A stretch of DNA of 64,000 bases from Acinetobacter higginsii (GTDB lineage: Bacteria > Pseudomonadota > Gammaproteobacteria > Pseudomonadales > Moraxellaceae). The position numbers and the translations under genes are program-made. Location of the stretch: the NCBI RefSeq assembly GCF_000369525.1, contig NZ_KB850072.1, forward strand, positions 2,226,606 through 2,290,605, written 5' to 3'. Positions 8,461-16,877 of this stretch are shown piece by piece. Numbering within the stretch: position 1 is the stretch's first letter; each line of letters begins with the position of its first letter. The notes beneath the pieces were generated by a model, which did not search any database, was not told where the DNA came from, and saw nothing but the letters and a program-made list of their open reading frames with translations.

Positions 8461-8820
8461 ATGGAAAAACCTATCGAATGCCCTAAATGTGGTTCGACTG
8501 AAATTGAAACACGTAATCATGACAAATTATTGAGAACTACGGGCGGTGTATTACTGACGGCCGCAGGTACGACTGCGGGTACAGTCGGTGGTGCTGCAGG
8601 TGGTGCATCCATAGGTGCAGCAATTGGTACGGTTGCTGGACCTCTTGGTGTGATTGTCGGTGGTACGGTAGGCACTTTTGTCGGTGCAATCAGTGCAGGT
8701 GTTACGGGGGGCGTCGTTGGTAATATTTTTGGAAAAAAAGCGGGTGTGATGGTCGATAAGAATATTTTTCAGGATTATCGTTGCTTAAAGTGCAAATATC
8801 GTTTTAAACAAAAGAAATAA
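8461..8820 (+). CDS. Zinc-ribbon protein with glycine-zipper membrane segment
   Basis: 119 residues. An N-terminal half zinc ribbon (CPKCGS, residues 8-13) and a C-terminal half (CLKCKYRFKQKK at the extreme end) flank about 70 residues of Gly/Ala-rich sequence with repeated GxxxG spacing (for example VGGAAGGASIGAAIGTVAG). The layout predicts a glycine-zipper hairpin in the membrane with both ends on the same side, where the two CxxC pairs could meet to bind one zinc ion. Function is unknown. No cotranscribed neighbour helps. It is probably real, because both motifs are intact. Confidence 0.65.
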   Translation: MEKPIECPKCGSTEIETRNHDKLLRTTGGVLLTAAGTTAGTVGGAAGGASIGAAIGTVAGPLGVIVGGTVGTFVGAISAGVTGGVVGNIFGKKAGVMVDKNIFQDYRCLKCKYRFKQKK

Positions 8821-9178
8821 GCCCCCATTTATTATTCCAAATCAATTGGGGAACAGATTTTAAATCAGTTCTCCAAATGCATCTAAATCAAATCCTTGTT
8901 CAATAAGGCTGATCGGCTGTTTTACAACCTCCATTTCATGTCTAAATATAATTGATCTATATTTTTCAAACAAAAAAAATCTCAAACCCTTGGGGAAGAG
9001 AATGAGATTACGATATAGACATTCCACAGAGAAGCTTATCGCGAATGCGTTATTTATATCACCAAATACAATAAAAATGCATAACTAATCACAAAAACAA
9101 TACATAACTGTCTATCTAAGACTTTCAACACCCAGCTTCAAACTAAAGCTTTAAGCATATTTTTATTTTAAACATTTA
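8821..9178. other. Convergent intergenic region with hairpins
   Basis: No coding frame is supported. A long imperfect hairpin (8846-8875, TTGGGGAAC..GTTCTCCAA) follows the zinc-ribbon gene, and a terminator-like hairpin (8978-9009) serves the leftward lipoprotein gene. The remainder is AT-rich without recognised signals. Confidence 0.35.
8971..9009 (-). terminator. Intrinsic terminator for the sorbosone-dehydrogenase-like gene
   Basis: Read on the minus strand, AATCTCA and TGAGATT form a 7-bp stem around an 18-base loop, followed at once by a run of T (the A8 run at 8972-8979 on the plus strand). Confidence 0.5.
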
Positions 9179-10546
9179 CTATTTTAAATGACTGCTTTTA
9201 GGCTCTTGCATGGGACTTTCGTACGTGGTTTGAGCGATAGGCGATACACGCCAAATCACATCCCCAACATCATCAGCCACTAAAAGTGCGCCAGAAAAAT
9301 CAATCGCAACGCCAACAGGTCTTCCATATGCCTCACCTTTGTCATTTAAGAAGCCAGTCAATACATCTTGTGGTTGCCCATACGGCTGACCACTTCTAAA
9401 CGGCACAAAAATCACTTTATAACCACTATGCGGTTTACGATTCCATGAACCATGCTGACCAATGAATGCGCCACCTCGATACTGTGGCATTAATTCCGTT
9501 GCATAAAAGGCCAATCCTAAAGATGCAGTATGATTTCCCAAAGCATAATCAGGTTTAAGTGCACGGGCCACCATCTCAGGATTTTGTGGTTTTACTCGCG
9601 TATCGACGTGCTGACCGTAATAGCTATAGGGCCAACCATAAAATGCCCCGTCTTTGACTGAGGTCATATAGTCAGGCACTAAATCACTACCTAACTCATC
9701 ACGCTCATTTACGACCGTCCAGAGCTGACCACCTTGTGGTTGCCAACCCATTCCGTTCGGATTCCGCAGTCCTGTCGCAAAAGGTCTGGCTTTGCCAGTG
9801 GCAATATCAAACTCTAAAATCTGCGCTCGACCAACTTCCTTATCCAGTCCATTCTCAGCCACATTACTATTCGACCCAACAGAGAGATATAGTTTGGTAC
9901 CCTCTGGATTTGCAATCACATTCTTCGTCCAATGATGATTGAGTTTTCCTGCGGGTAGTTCCAAAACTTTCGTTCCCTGCGCCGTAATTTTTGTCGCACC
10001 ATCCTGATAAGGAAAACGCATCAAGGCATCCGTATTGGCGACATAAAGTGTATTCCCCACCAAAGTCATACCAAACGGCGAATTTAAGTTTTCGAGGAAA
10101 ACCGTATTTTTATCAGCAATCCCATCGCCATTGGTATCACGCAGTAAACGAATACGATTGGCACTTGGAAAAGATGCCCCTGCACGTTGCATCACCTTTT
10201 TCGCAATTTTTCCACGAATCCCTTTGCTATCATCGGGCTTAGGTGGTGCATCGGTTTCAGCTACCAACACATCACCATTTGGTAATACATAGAGCCATCT
10301 TGGATGGTCTAGCCCTTGCGCGTATGCCTGAACTTTTAAACCTTCTGCTGGCGTCGGCATCACTCCCTTCGGCCAACCTTTAGCAGGAGCAATATTAACA
10401 GTAGGCACTAAACTCGATTGAGGTTTGGGCAATACGGGTTGAGGGCCATAACTTGCTGAAATCGGATATTTAGATGCGGCGCTACAGCCTGCAAGTACGA
10501 GAACAATACTGGTTCCGAACATGAACCATTTTAGTTGAGTCGACAT
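9179..10546 (-). CDS. PQQ-type sorbosone dehydrogenase family lipoprotein
   Basis: 455 residues. The signal peptide ends in lipobox VLAGC (Cys about residue 21), so a membrane-anchored periplasmic lipoprotein is expected. The rest is a six-bladed beta-propeller of the L-sorbosone/glucose (GDH-like) family: [47 protein letters not shown] and [13 protein letters not shown] are the blade motifs. This family oxidises aldoses or aldehydes, often with PQQ, feeding the respiratory chain. The substrate is unknown. The gene is monocistronic between two terminators. Confidence 0.75.
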   Translation of the reverse strand: MSTQLKWFMFGTSIVLVLAGCSAASKYPISASYGPQPVLPKPQSSLVPTVNIAPAKGWPKGVMPTPAEGLKVQAYAQGLDHPRWLYVLPNGDVLVAETDAPPKPDDSKGIRGKIAKKVMQRAGASFPSANRIRLLRDTNGDGIADKNTVFLENLNSPFGMTLVGNTLYVANTDALMRFPYQDGATKITAQGTKVLELPAGKLNHHWTKNVIANPEGTKLYLSVGSNSNVAENGLDKEVGRAQILEFDIATGKARPFATGLRNPNGMGWQPQGGQLWTVVNERDELGSDLVPDYMTSVKDGAFYGWPYSYYGQHVDTRVKPQNPEMVARALKPDYALGNHTASLGLAFYATELMPQYRGGAFIGQHGSWNRKPHSGYKVIFVPFRSGQPYGQPQDVLTGFLNDKGEAYGRPVGVAIDFSGALLVADDVGDVIWRVSPIAQTTYESPMQEPKSSHLK

Positions 10547-10665
10547 CGCTTACCTTATGTTTTATTTTTTCATTATCAAAAGCATAATCCGATGCAGCAT
10601 TGGAATACAACGTGTTTAATCGATGAGTATTCAGGTGAAATCATCGTTTAAATAAACAATTCATC

Positions 10666-10693
10666 AAAACAAGAGGTCGAAACCTCTTGTTTT
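10666..10693. terminator. Perfect 12-bp terminator hairpin
   Basis: AAAACAAGAGGT (10666-10677) and ACCTCTTGTTTT (10682-10693) pair perfectly around a CGAA tetraloop. The A/T ends act as U-tracts in both directions. It lies 25 bases beyond the stop of the leftward TpsA-like gene. Confidence 0.75.
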
Positions 10694-10717
10694 ATCAACG
10701 CATTCTTGTTTTGAATA

Positions 10718-13700
10718 CTAGTGATTATAGCGCAACCATGGGGTGCTATTATTCTCATCAATTACCCACGTCGAAGTTGAATTTGGATCTGAAACATCAG
10801 CAATATCCCAACCTGCAAAAGTCTGAATTTGTTGCAGTTCAGCCGTGGTTTTTCCATACCCGCCAGCACTTTGGCTTTGTCCAGAGGTCTCTTTATTCCA
10901 ATAGCTATTTACATCAATCGTGATTCCGTTGGTATTGCCAATCAGTCCGCCTGTATTCGTTACGCCACTGACAGAACCAGAAGAAAAGCTATTTTCAACT
11001 TTTGGTAAGTAATTCGTTGTTCTACCTCCAAGTAATCCACCAGTAGAGTTTTGCCCAATAACATTACCCAAAGCATAGGTATTGAGAAGATGCCCTCCTT
11101 GCGTATTCCCAACTAAGCCACCCGTATATTGATATCCCTTCACATTGCCAGTTGCATAACTTGAGGACACAAGCCCTAAATTATTCAGGCCAATTAAACC
11201 GCCGACACTGGTACTTCCGTTAATCGAACCAGTGGCATAACTACGAAAAATTACACCCTCTTCAGCATTTGCCCACTTTTCATTATAGCCGACGAGGCCA
11301 CCAACATTCTCGGTTCCAGTTACATTGCCTGTCGCAAAGCTATTGTTTACCCCCTGTAAATTTTTCCCGACTAAACCACCCACATCTTTTTCCCCAGTGA
11401 CATGCCCCTGAGCTGAACTATTCAAAATTTCTGTGGCATTAAATCCAACTAAACCACCTACACTGTTTGTTCCCTGAACATCGCCTTGAGCAGAGCTATT
11501 TTTGATAATACTTTCAGATAAATTAAAGCCGACCAAACCGCCTGTATACTCGGTTCCAGTGACTTTCCCTGTTGCATAGCTATTTTCAATTTCAGTCTTA
11601 TTCTGCAAACTTGGGAAACTATTACTGATTGAACCAACGAGACCTCCAGTTTTAGATGTCCCAATCACCTCTCCAGTAGAGTAACTATTTTTAACTTTGA
11701 CAACACCATTAACTGAAGCAATTAACCCTCCTGCTGATGACAGATAGCTATCATCAGTAGCTGTTACTTTACCTGCGGCAAAGCTGTCCTCAATGGAAGC
11801 AATCGCATTGATATCACGCGTCGGATTATTGTAAACAGCCTCAAGACCAATCGAACCTACTAAGCCACCGACCGCAGATTTTCCATTCAAGTTTCCTGTG
11901 GCATTACTTTGCAAAATTTTGGTATTTCCTTGAGAAAATAATAACGAACCCACTAGACCGCCTAAGCTGTCAATGTTTCCAGAAATATTGCCTGTTGCAT
12001 AACTCTGAATAATGTCATTATTTATTTGCTGCCCAACCAGTCCACCAACTGTTGAGGAGTTGCTTTGTTCTGAATGAATATTTCCCGTCGCATAACTCTC
12101 TTTAATTAAACTATAGCTTTTACCGACCAATCCACCAGCATTGGTTCCAATAAGCGGATCAGGGAGACTTAACAGGGTAATTTCACCCGTCGCATAAGAG
12201 TTCAAAATAGAAGCTGTGCTTTGTTGATGATTTTCATCTCGGTAGCCACTTACACCGATGAGTCCACCTATTCCTGAGGTTCCTTGCACTGCATTGGAAC
12301 TAAATACATGTTTAACGACACCAGATTTTTGGAACCCGATCAAGCTCCCCACATTACTAGTACCGCTTACCATTCCTTCAATCGTTCCAACATCCCTCAG
12401 CGTATTTGTCGTTGCACCAAATAAACCCACTGAATAAGCATCAAAAATTGCTGGTAGCTGTGTCGGAATTTCATACAGTAGTGGACTAGGCCTGTTTATA
12501 TAGAGTCCATTAACCGTATGCCCAAGTCCATGAAACTCCCCTGTAAAAGGTTTATCAATCGTTGTTTGAGTTGCAGTTATTCCACCTGGATTATTTGGAT
12601 CATTCAATATCGTAACGATGATGCCAAAACTACCAATGGGATCAAAGCCTTTCCCATCATTCCAATTCACCGTATCTGATGCATCAATATTACTTCCCAG
12701 GACATAATTCCCAGTCAGGTTATTGTTCATCCCCTGCAAGGTATTGATATTGGCATCACCTTCTTCGCCTAGGTCATTGATCACAATGTAAGAACTTCCA
12801 TTGATCAACAACGTCGGGGATGAACCACTAATATTAATCTTGGCACCATTATTTAAGTTGTAATCCGAGCCTGCACCATAGTTCATGGCAAGCTTGGCTT
12901 TATCTCCACTTAAGTCCAAATCACTATTAAAGTTAATATCTTTAGTTGCGGTTAGTGTCAGTGCAGTATTGGCATTCCAACTGGTTGCGTCATTGATATT
13001 AATATTGCCTTGACCTTCTGCTGTACCCATCGCATTCAAAGTGACATTGCCTTTATTTAAAGCATCACCCAAAGTGGTACTGCTGACACTACCACCAAAG
13101 AAATCGACATCGATATTTTTAGCTTTCAGTTCCCAGCCACTGGTGGTCGGCGGTAAGCTGCTGGTACTATTTCGCTGTGTCGTGATATTCGTACCAGAAT
13201 TGATATTAACCTCTGCCGCAGAAGTTTTAATCTGCCCACCATTACCACCATTTGGGGCTGATGCATCTAAGGTACCGCTCACATTCACGGTACCACTGCT
13301 TAAATCACTGCCAAGCTCAATCACGCCACGAACATTATTCACCGTTTGTGCTTGGATCACCCCAACACTATTCACCACCGCATTACTTAATTCATCAATC
13401 CCTTTTGCAGTAAGGATCACTTTACCGCCATCGGCCTGAATCATTCCACCTGAGTTAATCAAGGCCTGTGCTTTACCTTGATTAATGGTGTAACCCAACA
13501 AACTACCATTATTTAAATTCAGGGTAATATCACCGCCTGCTGCCAATAATACATTACCCTGCAGTGCTTTGATCGTACCTGTCTGTTTTACTGTTGGCGC
13601 AATTAAGGCAACCGTACCGCCTGTAGGTACCGTGATTTTGCCGCGGTTCTCAACAGTTTTGTTATTGGTAGGGTTGTTAAAATTAAATAGATTGTTATTA

Positions 13701-14224
13701 AAATCAGCATTACTCAAGTTTAAGGTCGATGCCACTAAACCCGCGGTATTCACCTGTGAGGTACTGCCAAATAGCACCCCATTCGGGTTAATAATAAACA
13801 CTTGTCCATTGGCATTTAACTGACCGTTTAAGTTGGATGCACTTGTACCTGTGACGCGGTTTAAGGTAATCGAGCTGCTATTCGGTTGCACGAAATTCAC
13901 AATTTCATTGCTATTGGTCGAAAAGCTGCTCCAGTCAATTGCAGCTTTTGCGGTGGACTGGTTAATCGTGGTGGTGGTACCTGCGGTTGAAATGCTCGCT
14001 GTTCCAGAGCTAACCACGCCACCTGTTGGTCCTGCAAATACAATACTTGCACTCAGTACATTCATCGCAAAGAATGCTGCTAGTTTTGCTGTATGAGCAA
14101 CTGCGGTTTTAGATTTGATTTTTGTTGTTGATTGCGTTGCAACAACGCCACCTTTGGCCTTCTCACTCACGGCTTGCCAGCAAAGATGTGTCGCATTCCA
14201 AACAATTCTATAAATTTTATTCAC
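10718..14224 (-). CDS. TpsA-like filamentous hemagglutinin-family exoprotein with GLUG repeats
   Basis: 1168 residues. The N-terminus (MNKIYRIVWNATHLCWQAVSE) is the extended signal peptide region typical of two-partner-secretion exoproteins and autotransporters, followed by a hydrophobic core ending near AxA/FAGPTG (about residues 45-66). Residues about 65-190 form the TPS secretion domain, with the conserved NPNGVLFG and NxNG motifs. A beta-helix follows. From about residue 620 to 1110 there are some fifteen GLUG repeats (pattern SYATGxVxGxxxVGGLVG). The C-terminus resembles that of GLUG adhesins (SYWNKETSG..TTAELQ..W). No TpsB transporter gene is next to it in this window. Role: surface or secreted adhesin (family knowledge). 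Confidence 0.8.
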   Translation of the reverse strand: MNKIYRIVWNATHLCWQAVSEKAKGGVVATQSTTKIKSKTAVAHTAKLAAFFAMNVLSASIVFAGPTGGVVSSGTASISTAGTTTTINQSTAKAAIDWSSFSTNSNEIVNFVQPNSSSITLNRVTGTSASNLNGQLNANGQVFIINPNGVLFGSTSQVNTAGLVASTLNLSNADFNNNLFNFNNPTNNKTVENRGKITVPTGGTVALIAPTVKQTGTIKALQGNVLLAAGGDITLNLNNGSLLGYTINQGKAQALINSGGMIQADGGKVILTAKGIDELSNAVVNSVGVIQAQTVNNVRGVIELGSDLSSGTVNVSGTLDASAPNGGNGGQIKTSAAEVNINSGTNITTQRNSTSSLPPTTSGWELKAKNIDVDFFGGSVSSTTLGDALNKGNVTLNAMGTAEGQGNININDATSWNANTALTLTATKDINFNSDLDLSGDKAKLAMNYGAGSDYNLNNGAKINISGSSPTLLINGSSYIVINDLGEEGDANINTLQGMNNNLTGNYVLGSNIDASDTVNWNDGKGFDPIGSFGIIVTILNDPNNPGGITATQTTIDKPFTGEFHGLGHTVNGLYINRPSPLLYEIPTQLPAIFDAYSVGLFGATTNTLRDVGTIEGMVSGTSNVGSLIGFQKSGVVKHVFSSNAVQGTSGIGGLIGVSGYRDENHQQSTASILNSYATGEITLLSLPDPLIGTNAGGLVGKSYSLIKESYATGNIHSEQSNSSTVGGLVGQQINNDIIQSYATGNISGNIDSLGGLVGSLLFSQGNTKILQSNATGNLNGKSAVGGLVGSIGLEAVYNNPTRDINAIASIEDSFAAGKVTATDDSYLSSAGGLIASVNGVVKVKNSYSTGEVIGTSKTGGLVGSISNSFPSLQNKTEIENSYATGKVTGTEYTGGLVGFNLSESIIKNSSAQGDVQGTNSVGGLVGFNATEILNSSAQGHVTGEKDVGGLVGKNLQGVNNSFATGNVTGTENVGGLVGYNEKWANAEEGVIFRSYATGSINGSTSVGGLIGLNNLGLVSSSYATGNVKGYQYTGGLVGNTQGGHLLNTYALGNVIGQNSTGGLLGGRTTNYLPKVENSFSSGSVSGVTNTGGLIGNTNGITIDVNSYWNKETSGQSQSAGGYGKTTAELQQIQTFAGWDIADVSDPNSTSTWVIDENNSTPWLRYNH
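10890..12370 (-). repeat. GLUG repeat array inside the TpsA-like gene
   Basis: About fifteen degenerate copies of a 25-40-residue unit, pattern NSYATGxVxGxxxVGGLVGxN, are encoded in tandem. Units are diverged at DNA level (different codons), so the array is old rather than a recent tandem expansion. Confidence 0.7.
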
Positions 14225-14382
14225 TTATATTTCCCCTTTGATTTTTAATATTATTTCAACTTTTTGTTGAGCGTTTTTTTTACCATATATTTTATTTTTT
14301 TGATTATCTTTTATCATTTTTCGGATAAAGCGCATGCAGAAGATCGTCGCATTTTGATCTCCTTTTTACGCATTTTTATAGA

Positions 14383-14418
14383 TTCAGTGATGACTAAGTT
14401 CGTAACTGCATCACTGAA
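14383..14418 (-). terminator. Hairpin after adeL
   Basis: TTCAGTGATG (14383-14392) and CATCACTGAA (14409-14418) form a perfect 10-bp stem with a 16-base loop, three bases beyond the adeL stop. The following T-tract is weak. Confidence 0.4.
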
Positions 14419-14420
14419 CT

Positions 14421-15452
14421 TTAAGTCTTTAAAGCACGTGCCTCAGCAATATTATGCTGCTCCACCAAAGTCCGAATGGTATATTCATGATTGGTTTTTT
14501 GGTCACAGGCAAACTCACATTTCTGATCCAACGGCAAAGCACTACCGCCTAATAATGGACATCCTGCAAACAGTTCAGCCACCCAGTCGACAAAGACTCT
14601 AACTTTGTGGGATAGATGCCGACTTTGCAAATACACCACCGAAATTGGCATCGGTGCAGGCGTCCATTGTGGTAACACTTCCTTTAAAGTTCCCGCTTCA
14701 AAATGATTGGTCAACATATAGCGTGGTCCTTGAATCAGGCCAAAGCCTTGCAAGGCCAAATCGATATAAGCATCGCCATCATTAACAGAAACCTGTCCAT
14801 TTACACTGACACTCTGAATCAGGTCATCAACCACAAAATCCCAGTCAAAATTACGTCCTGTACGACTGGAGAAAAAATGAATGGCTTGATGATTTTTTTG
14901 TAAATCTTCAAGTGTCTTCGGTTCACCATATTTTTCTAAATAGCATGCCGATGCTGCTGTTGCACACTGAAACGTCCCAATACGGCGAGCAATCAAGCTC
15001 GAGTCTTGTAGCTCTCCCACCCGAATCGCACAATCCACCGCCTCGCCTACCAAGTCCACAGGCCGATCATTCATGCCAATCACCAAATCAATATCGGGAT
15101 AACGATGATGAAACTCTCTTAACCTTGGAATTAAAATCAAGCGACCAATCGACACAGGCACATCAATCCGTAAACGGCCTCGTGGCCCTCGTTCCTCGTC
15201 ATGAAAAGAGGCCTCGATATCTTCAACATCCGCCAAAATTCTCAAGCTACGGTCATAATACACCGCACCATCGGGCGTTAAACTTAGTTTACGCGTGGTA
15301 CGATTCAGTAAACGAACCTGTAAATGTTTTTCTAAACCCTGAATGGTCGTGGTCACCGAAGCACGCGGTAGCCCAAGACTGTCTGCAGCCAGACTAAAGC
15401 TGTTGGTTTCAACCACTTTATTAAAGACTCTCATTGCATGAAATAGATCCAC
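14421..15452 (-). CDS. adeL: LysR-family regulator AdeL
   Basis: 343 residues from a GTG start at 15452. The LysR winged helix (FSLAADSLGLPRASVTTTI) is at the N-terminus and a substrate-binding domain follows. The frame extends to an ATG at 15488, but that ATG lies about 10 bases from a good -10 box. The GTG has GGGAG 7 bases upstream and yields VDLFHAMRVFNKVVE, the usual LysR opening. The gene diverges from an adaptor/RND/channel operon, exactly as AdeL does from adeFGH in Acinetobacter baumannii, where AdeL mutations cause pump overexpression. The roughly 45-residue C-terminal tail (CEFACDQKTNHEYTIRTL) looks longer than I would expect for the family. Confidence 0.8.
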   Translation of the reverse strand: MDLFHAMRVFNKVVETNSFSLAADSLGLPRASVTTTIQGLEKHLQVRLLNRTTRKLSLTPDGAVYYDRSLRILADVEDIEASFHDEERGPRGRLRIDVPVSIGRLILIPRLREFHHRYPDIDLVIGMNDRPVDLVGEAVDCAIRVGELQDSSLIARRIGTFQCATAASACYLEKYGEPKTLEDLQKNHQAIHFFSSRTGRNFDWDFVVDDLIQSVSVNGQVSVNDGDAYIDLALQGFGLIQGPRYMLTNHFEAGTLKEVLPQWTPAPMPISVVYLQSRHLSHKVRVFVDWVAELFAGCPLLGGSALPLDQKCEFACDQKTNHEYTIRTLVEQHNIAEARALKT

Positions 15453-15497
15453 AGGCCCACTCCCATTGTTGTATTTTTCCAGTTTCACACAACAATT

Positions 15498-15525
15498 ATT
15501 ATAAAAATACGAATAGTGTTATCAA
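15498..15525 (-). promoter_or_regulatory. adeL promoter
   Basis: On the minus strand TTGATA (15520-15525) and a perfect TATAAT (15498-15503) are 16 bases apart. Transcription would start near 15491, which supports the GTG at 15452 as the adeL start. The same intergenic region must hold the AdeL-controlled adeF promoter. Confidence 0.55.
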
Positions 15526-15648
15526 ATTTAGTATATTTATTCGTAATTGACAAACTTTTATGCTCCTTTCATTCCATAAACCTGTTTCTCCCATACAGAC
15601 CACAACAAAAAGTCTGAAAACAGGGATTCAAATAACCAGGAGCATCCC

Positions 15649-16872
15649 ATGTCACTTTCTCGCAAACAGCTAACGCTGTCTGCCGTCATTCTTGCTATTT
15701 TTGCAACGGGTGGCAGTTTTATTCTCTTCCAAGAAAATGCAGATGCGAAAGCCACTCCAACAGCAAGTGCAGCACCTGCTGCAACCGTTGATGTCGCCAG
15801 TGTGGTCAGTCAGACCATTACCGACTGGCAAGAATATTCAGGACGTCTCGAAGCGATTGATCAGGTTGATGTTCGCCCTCAAGTCTCAGGAAAACTGATT
15901 GCCGTGCATTTTAAAGATGGCAGTTTAGTTAACAAAGGCGACCTGCTGTTTACCATTGACCCTCGGCCTTTTGAAGCAGAACTGAATCGCGCCAAAGCAC
16001 AACTGGCTTCGGCTGAAGCGCAAGTGACTTACTCTTCAGCTAACTTAGGCCGCAACCAGAGTTTAATCCAAAGTAATGCGATTGCCCATCAAGAACTCGA
16101 TCAAGCGGAAAATGAAGCCCGCTCAGCCAATGCCAACTTGCAAGCCGCTAAAGCCGCAGTGGAAACCGCCCGTTTGAATCTGGAATATACCCGTATTACT
16201 GCCCCTGTCAGTGGGCGTATTTCCCGTGCAGAAGTCACGGTTGGTAACGTGGTCTCCGCAGGCAATGGCGCACAGGTGCTGACCAGTTTGGTTTCGGTGT
16301 CACGTCTATATGCTTCTTTCGATGTCGATGAACAGACTTATTTAAAATACATCAGCAATCAACGCAATTCGGCTCAAGTTCCTGTCTATTTAGGTCTTGC
16401 CAATGAATCTGGTTTTAGCCGTGAAGGTTATATCAGCTCGATCGACAATAATTTAAATACCACCTCAGGCACCATCCGGGTTCGTGCCACCTTTGATAAT
16501 CCCAAAGGTGTGATGCTCCCTGGACTGTATGCCCGCATTCGTCTGGGCGGTGGACAACCTCGCGCAGCGATTCTGATTAGCCCAACGGCAATTGGTGTCG
16601 ATCAGGACAAACGCTTTGTCGTGGTAGTCGATGCGAAAAACCAAACTGCATACCGTGAAGTAAAACTCGGCGCACAACAAGACGGCCTACAAATCATCAA
16701 TAGCGGCCTGCAAGTCGGTGACCGCATCGTGGTGAATGGTTTACAACGTATCCGTCCGGGTGATCCTGTCAAACCTCAACTCGTTCCTATGCCGAATCCT
16801 CAAATCATCACCGATAACACAGCACAACAACCTCAGCCTACAGATAAAACCCCAACTTCGGCAAAAGGTTAA
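15649..16872 (+). CDS. adeF: RND efflux periplasmic adaptor AdeF
   Basis: 407 residues. An N-terminal hydrophobic segment (residues about 7-26) lacks a lipobox Cys, so it is a signal peptide or inner-membrane anchor. The lipoyl half-motifs (VDVRPQVSGKLIAVHFKDG and ITAPVSGRISRAEVTVGNVV) flank an alpha-hairpin, followed by beta-barrel and membrane-proximal domains. It bridges the inner-membrane pump AdeG and the outer-membrane channel AdeH. AGGAG lies 8 bases before the ATG. First gene of a three-gene operon divergent from adeL. Confidence 0.85.
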   Translation: MSLSRKQLTLSAVILAIFATGGSFILFQENADAKATPTASAAPAATVDVASVVSQTITDWQEYSGRLEAIDQVDVRPQVSGKLIAVHFKDGSLVNKGDLLFTIDPRPFEAELNRAKAQLASAEAQVTYSSANLGRNQSLIQSNAIAHQELDQAENEARSANANLQAAKAAVETARLNLEYTRITAPVSGRISRAEVTVGNVVSAGNGAQVLTSLVSVSRLYASFDVDEQTYLKYISNQRNSAQVPVYLGLANESGFSREGYISSIDNNLNTTSGTIRVRATFDNPKGVMLPGLYARIRLGGGQPRAAILISPTAIGVDQDKRFVVVVDAKNQTAYREVKLGAQQDGLQIINSGLQVGDRIVVNGLQRIRPGDPVKPQLVPMPNPQIITDNTAQQPQPTDKTPTSAKG

Positions 16873-16877
16873 TCCTC

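Noticed and set aside
13041..14096. Long antisense frames opposite the TpsA-like gene
   Set aside because: They mirror the Gly/Thr/Asn-rich codon pattern of the real gene; no starts or domains.
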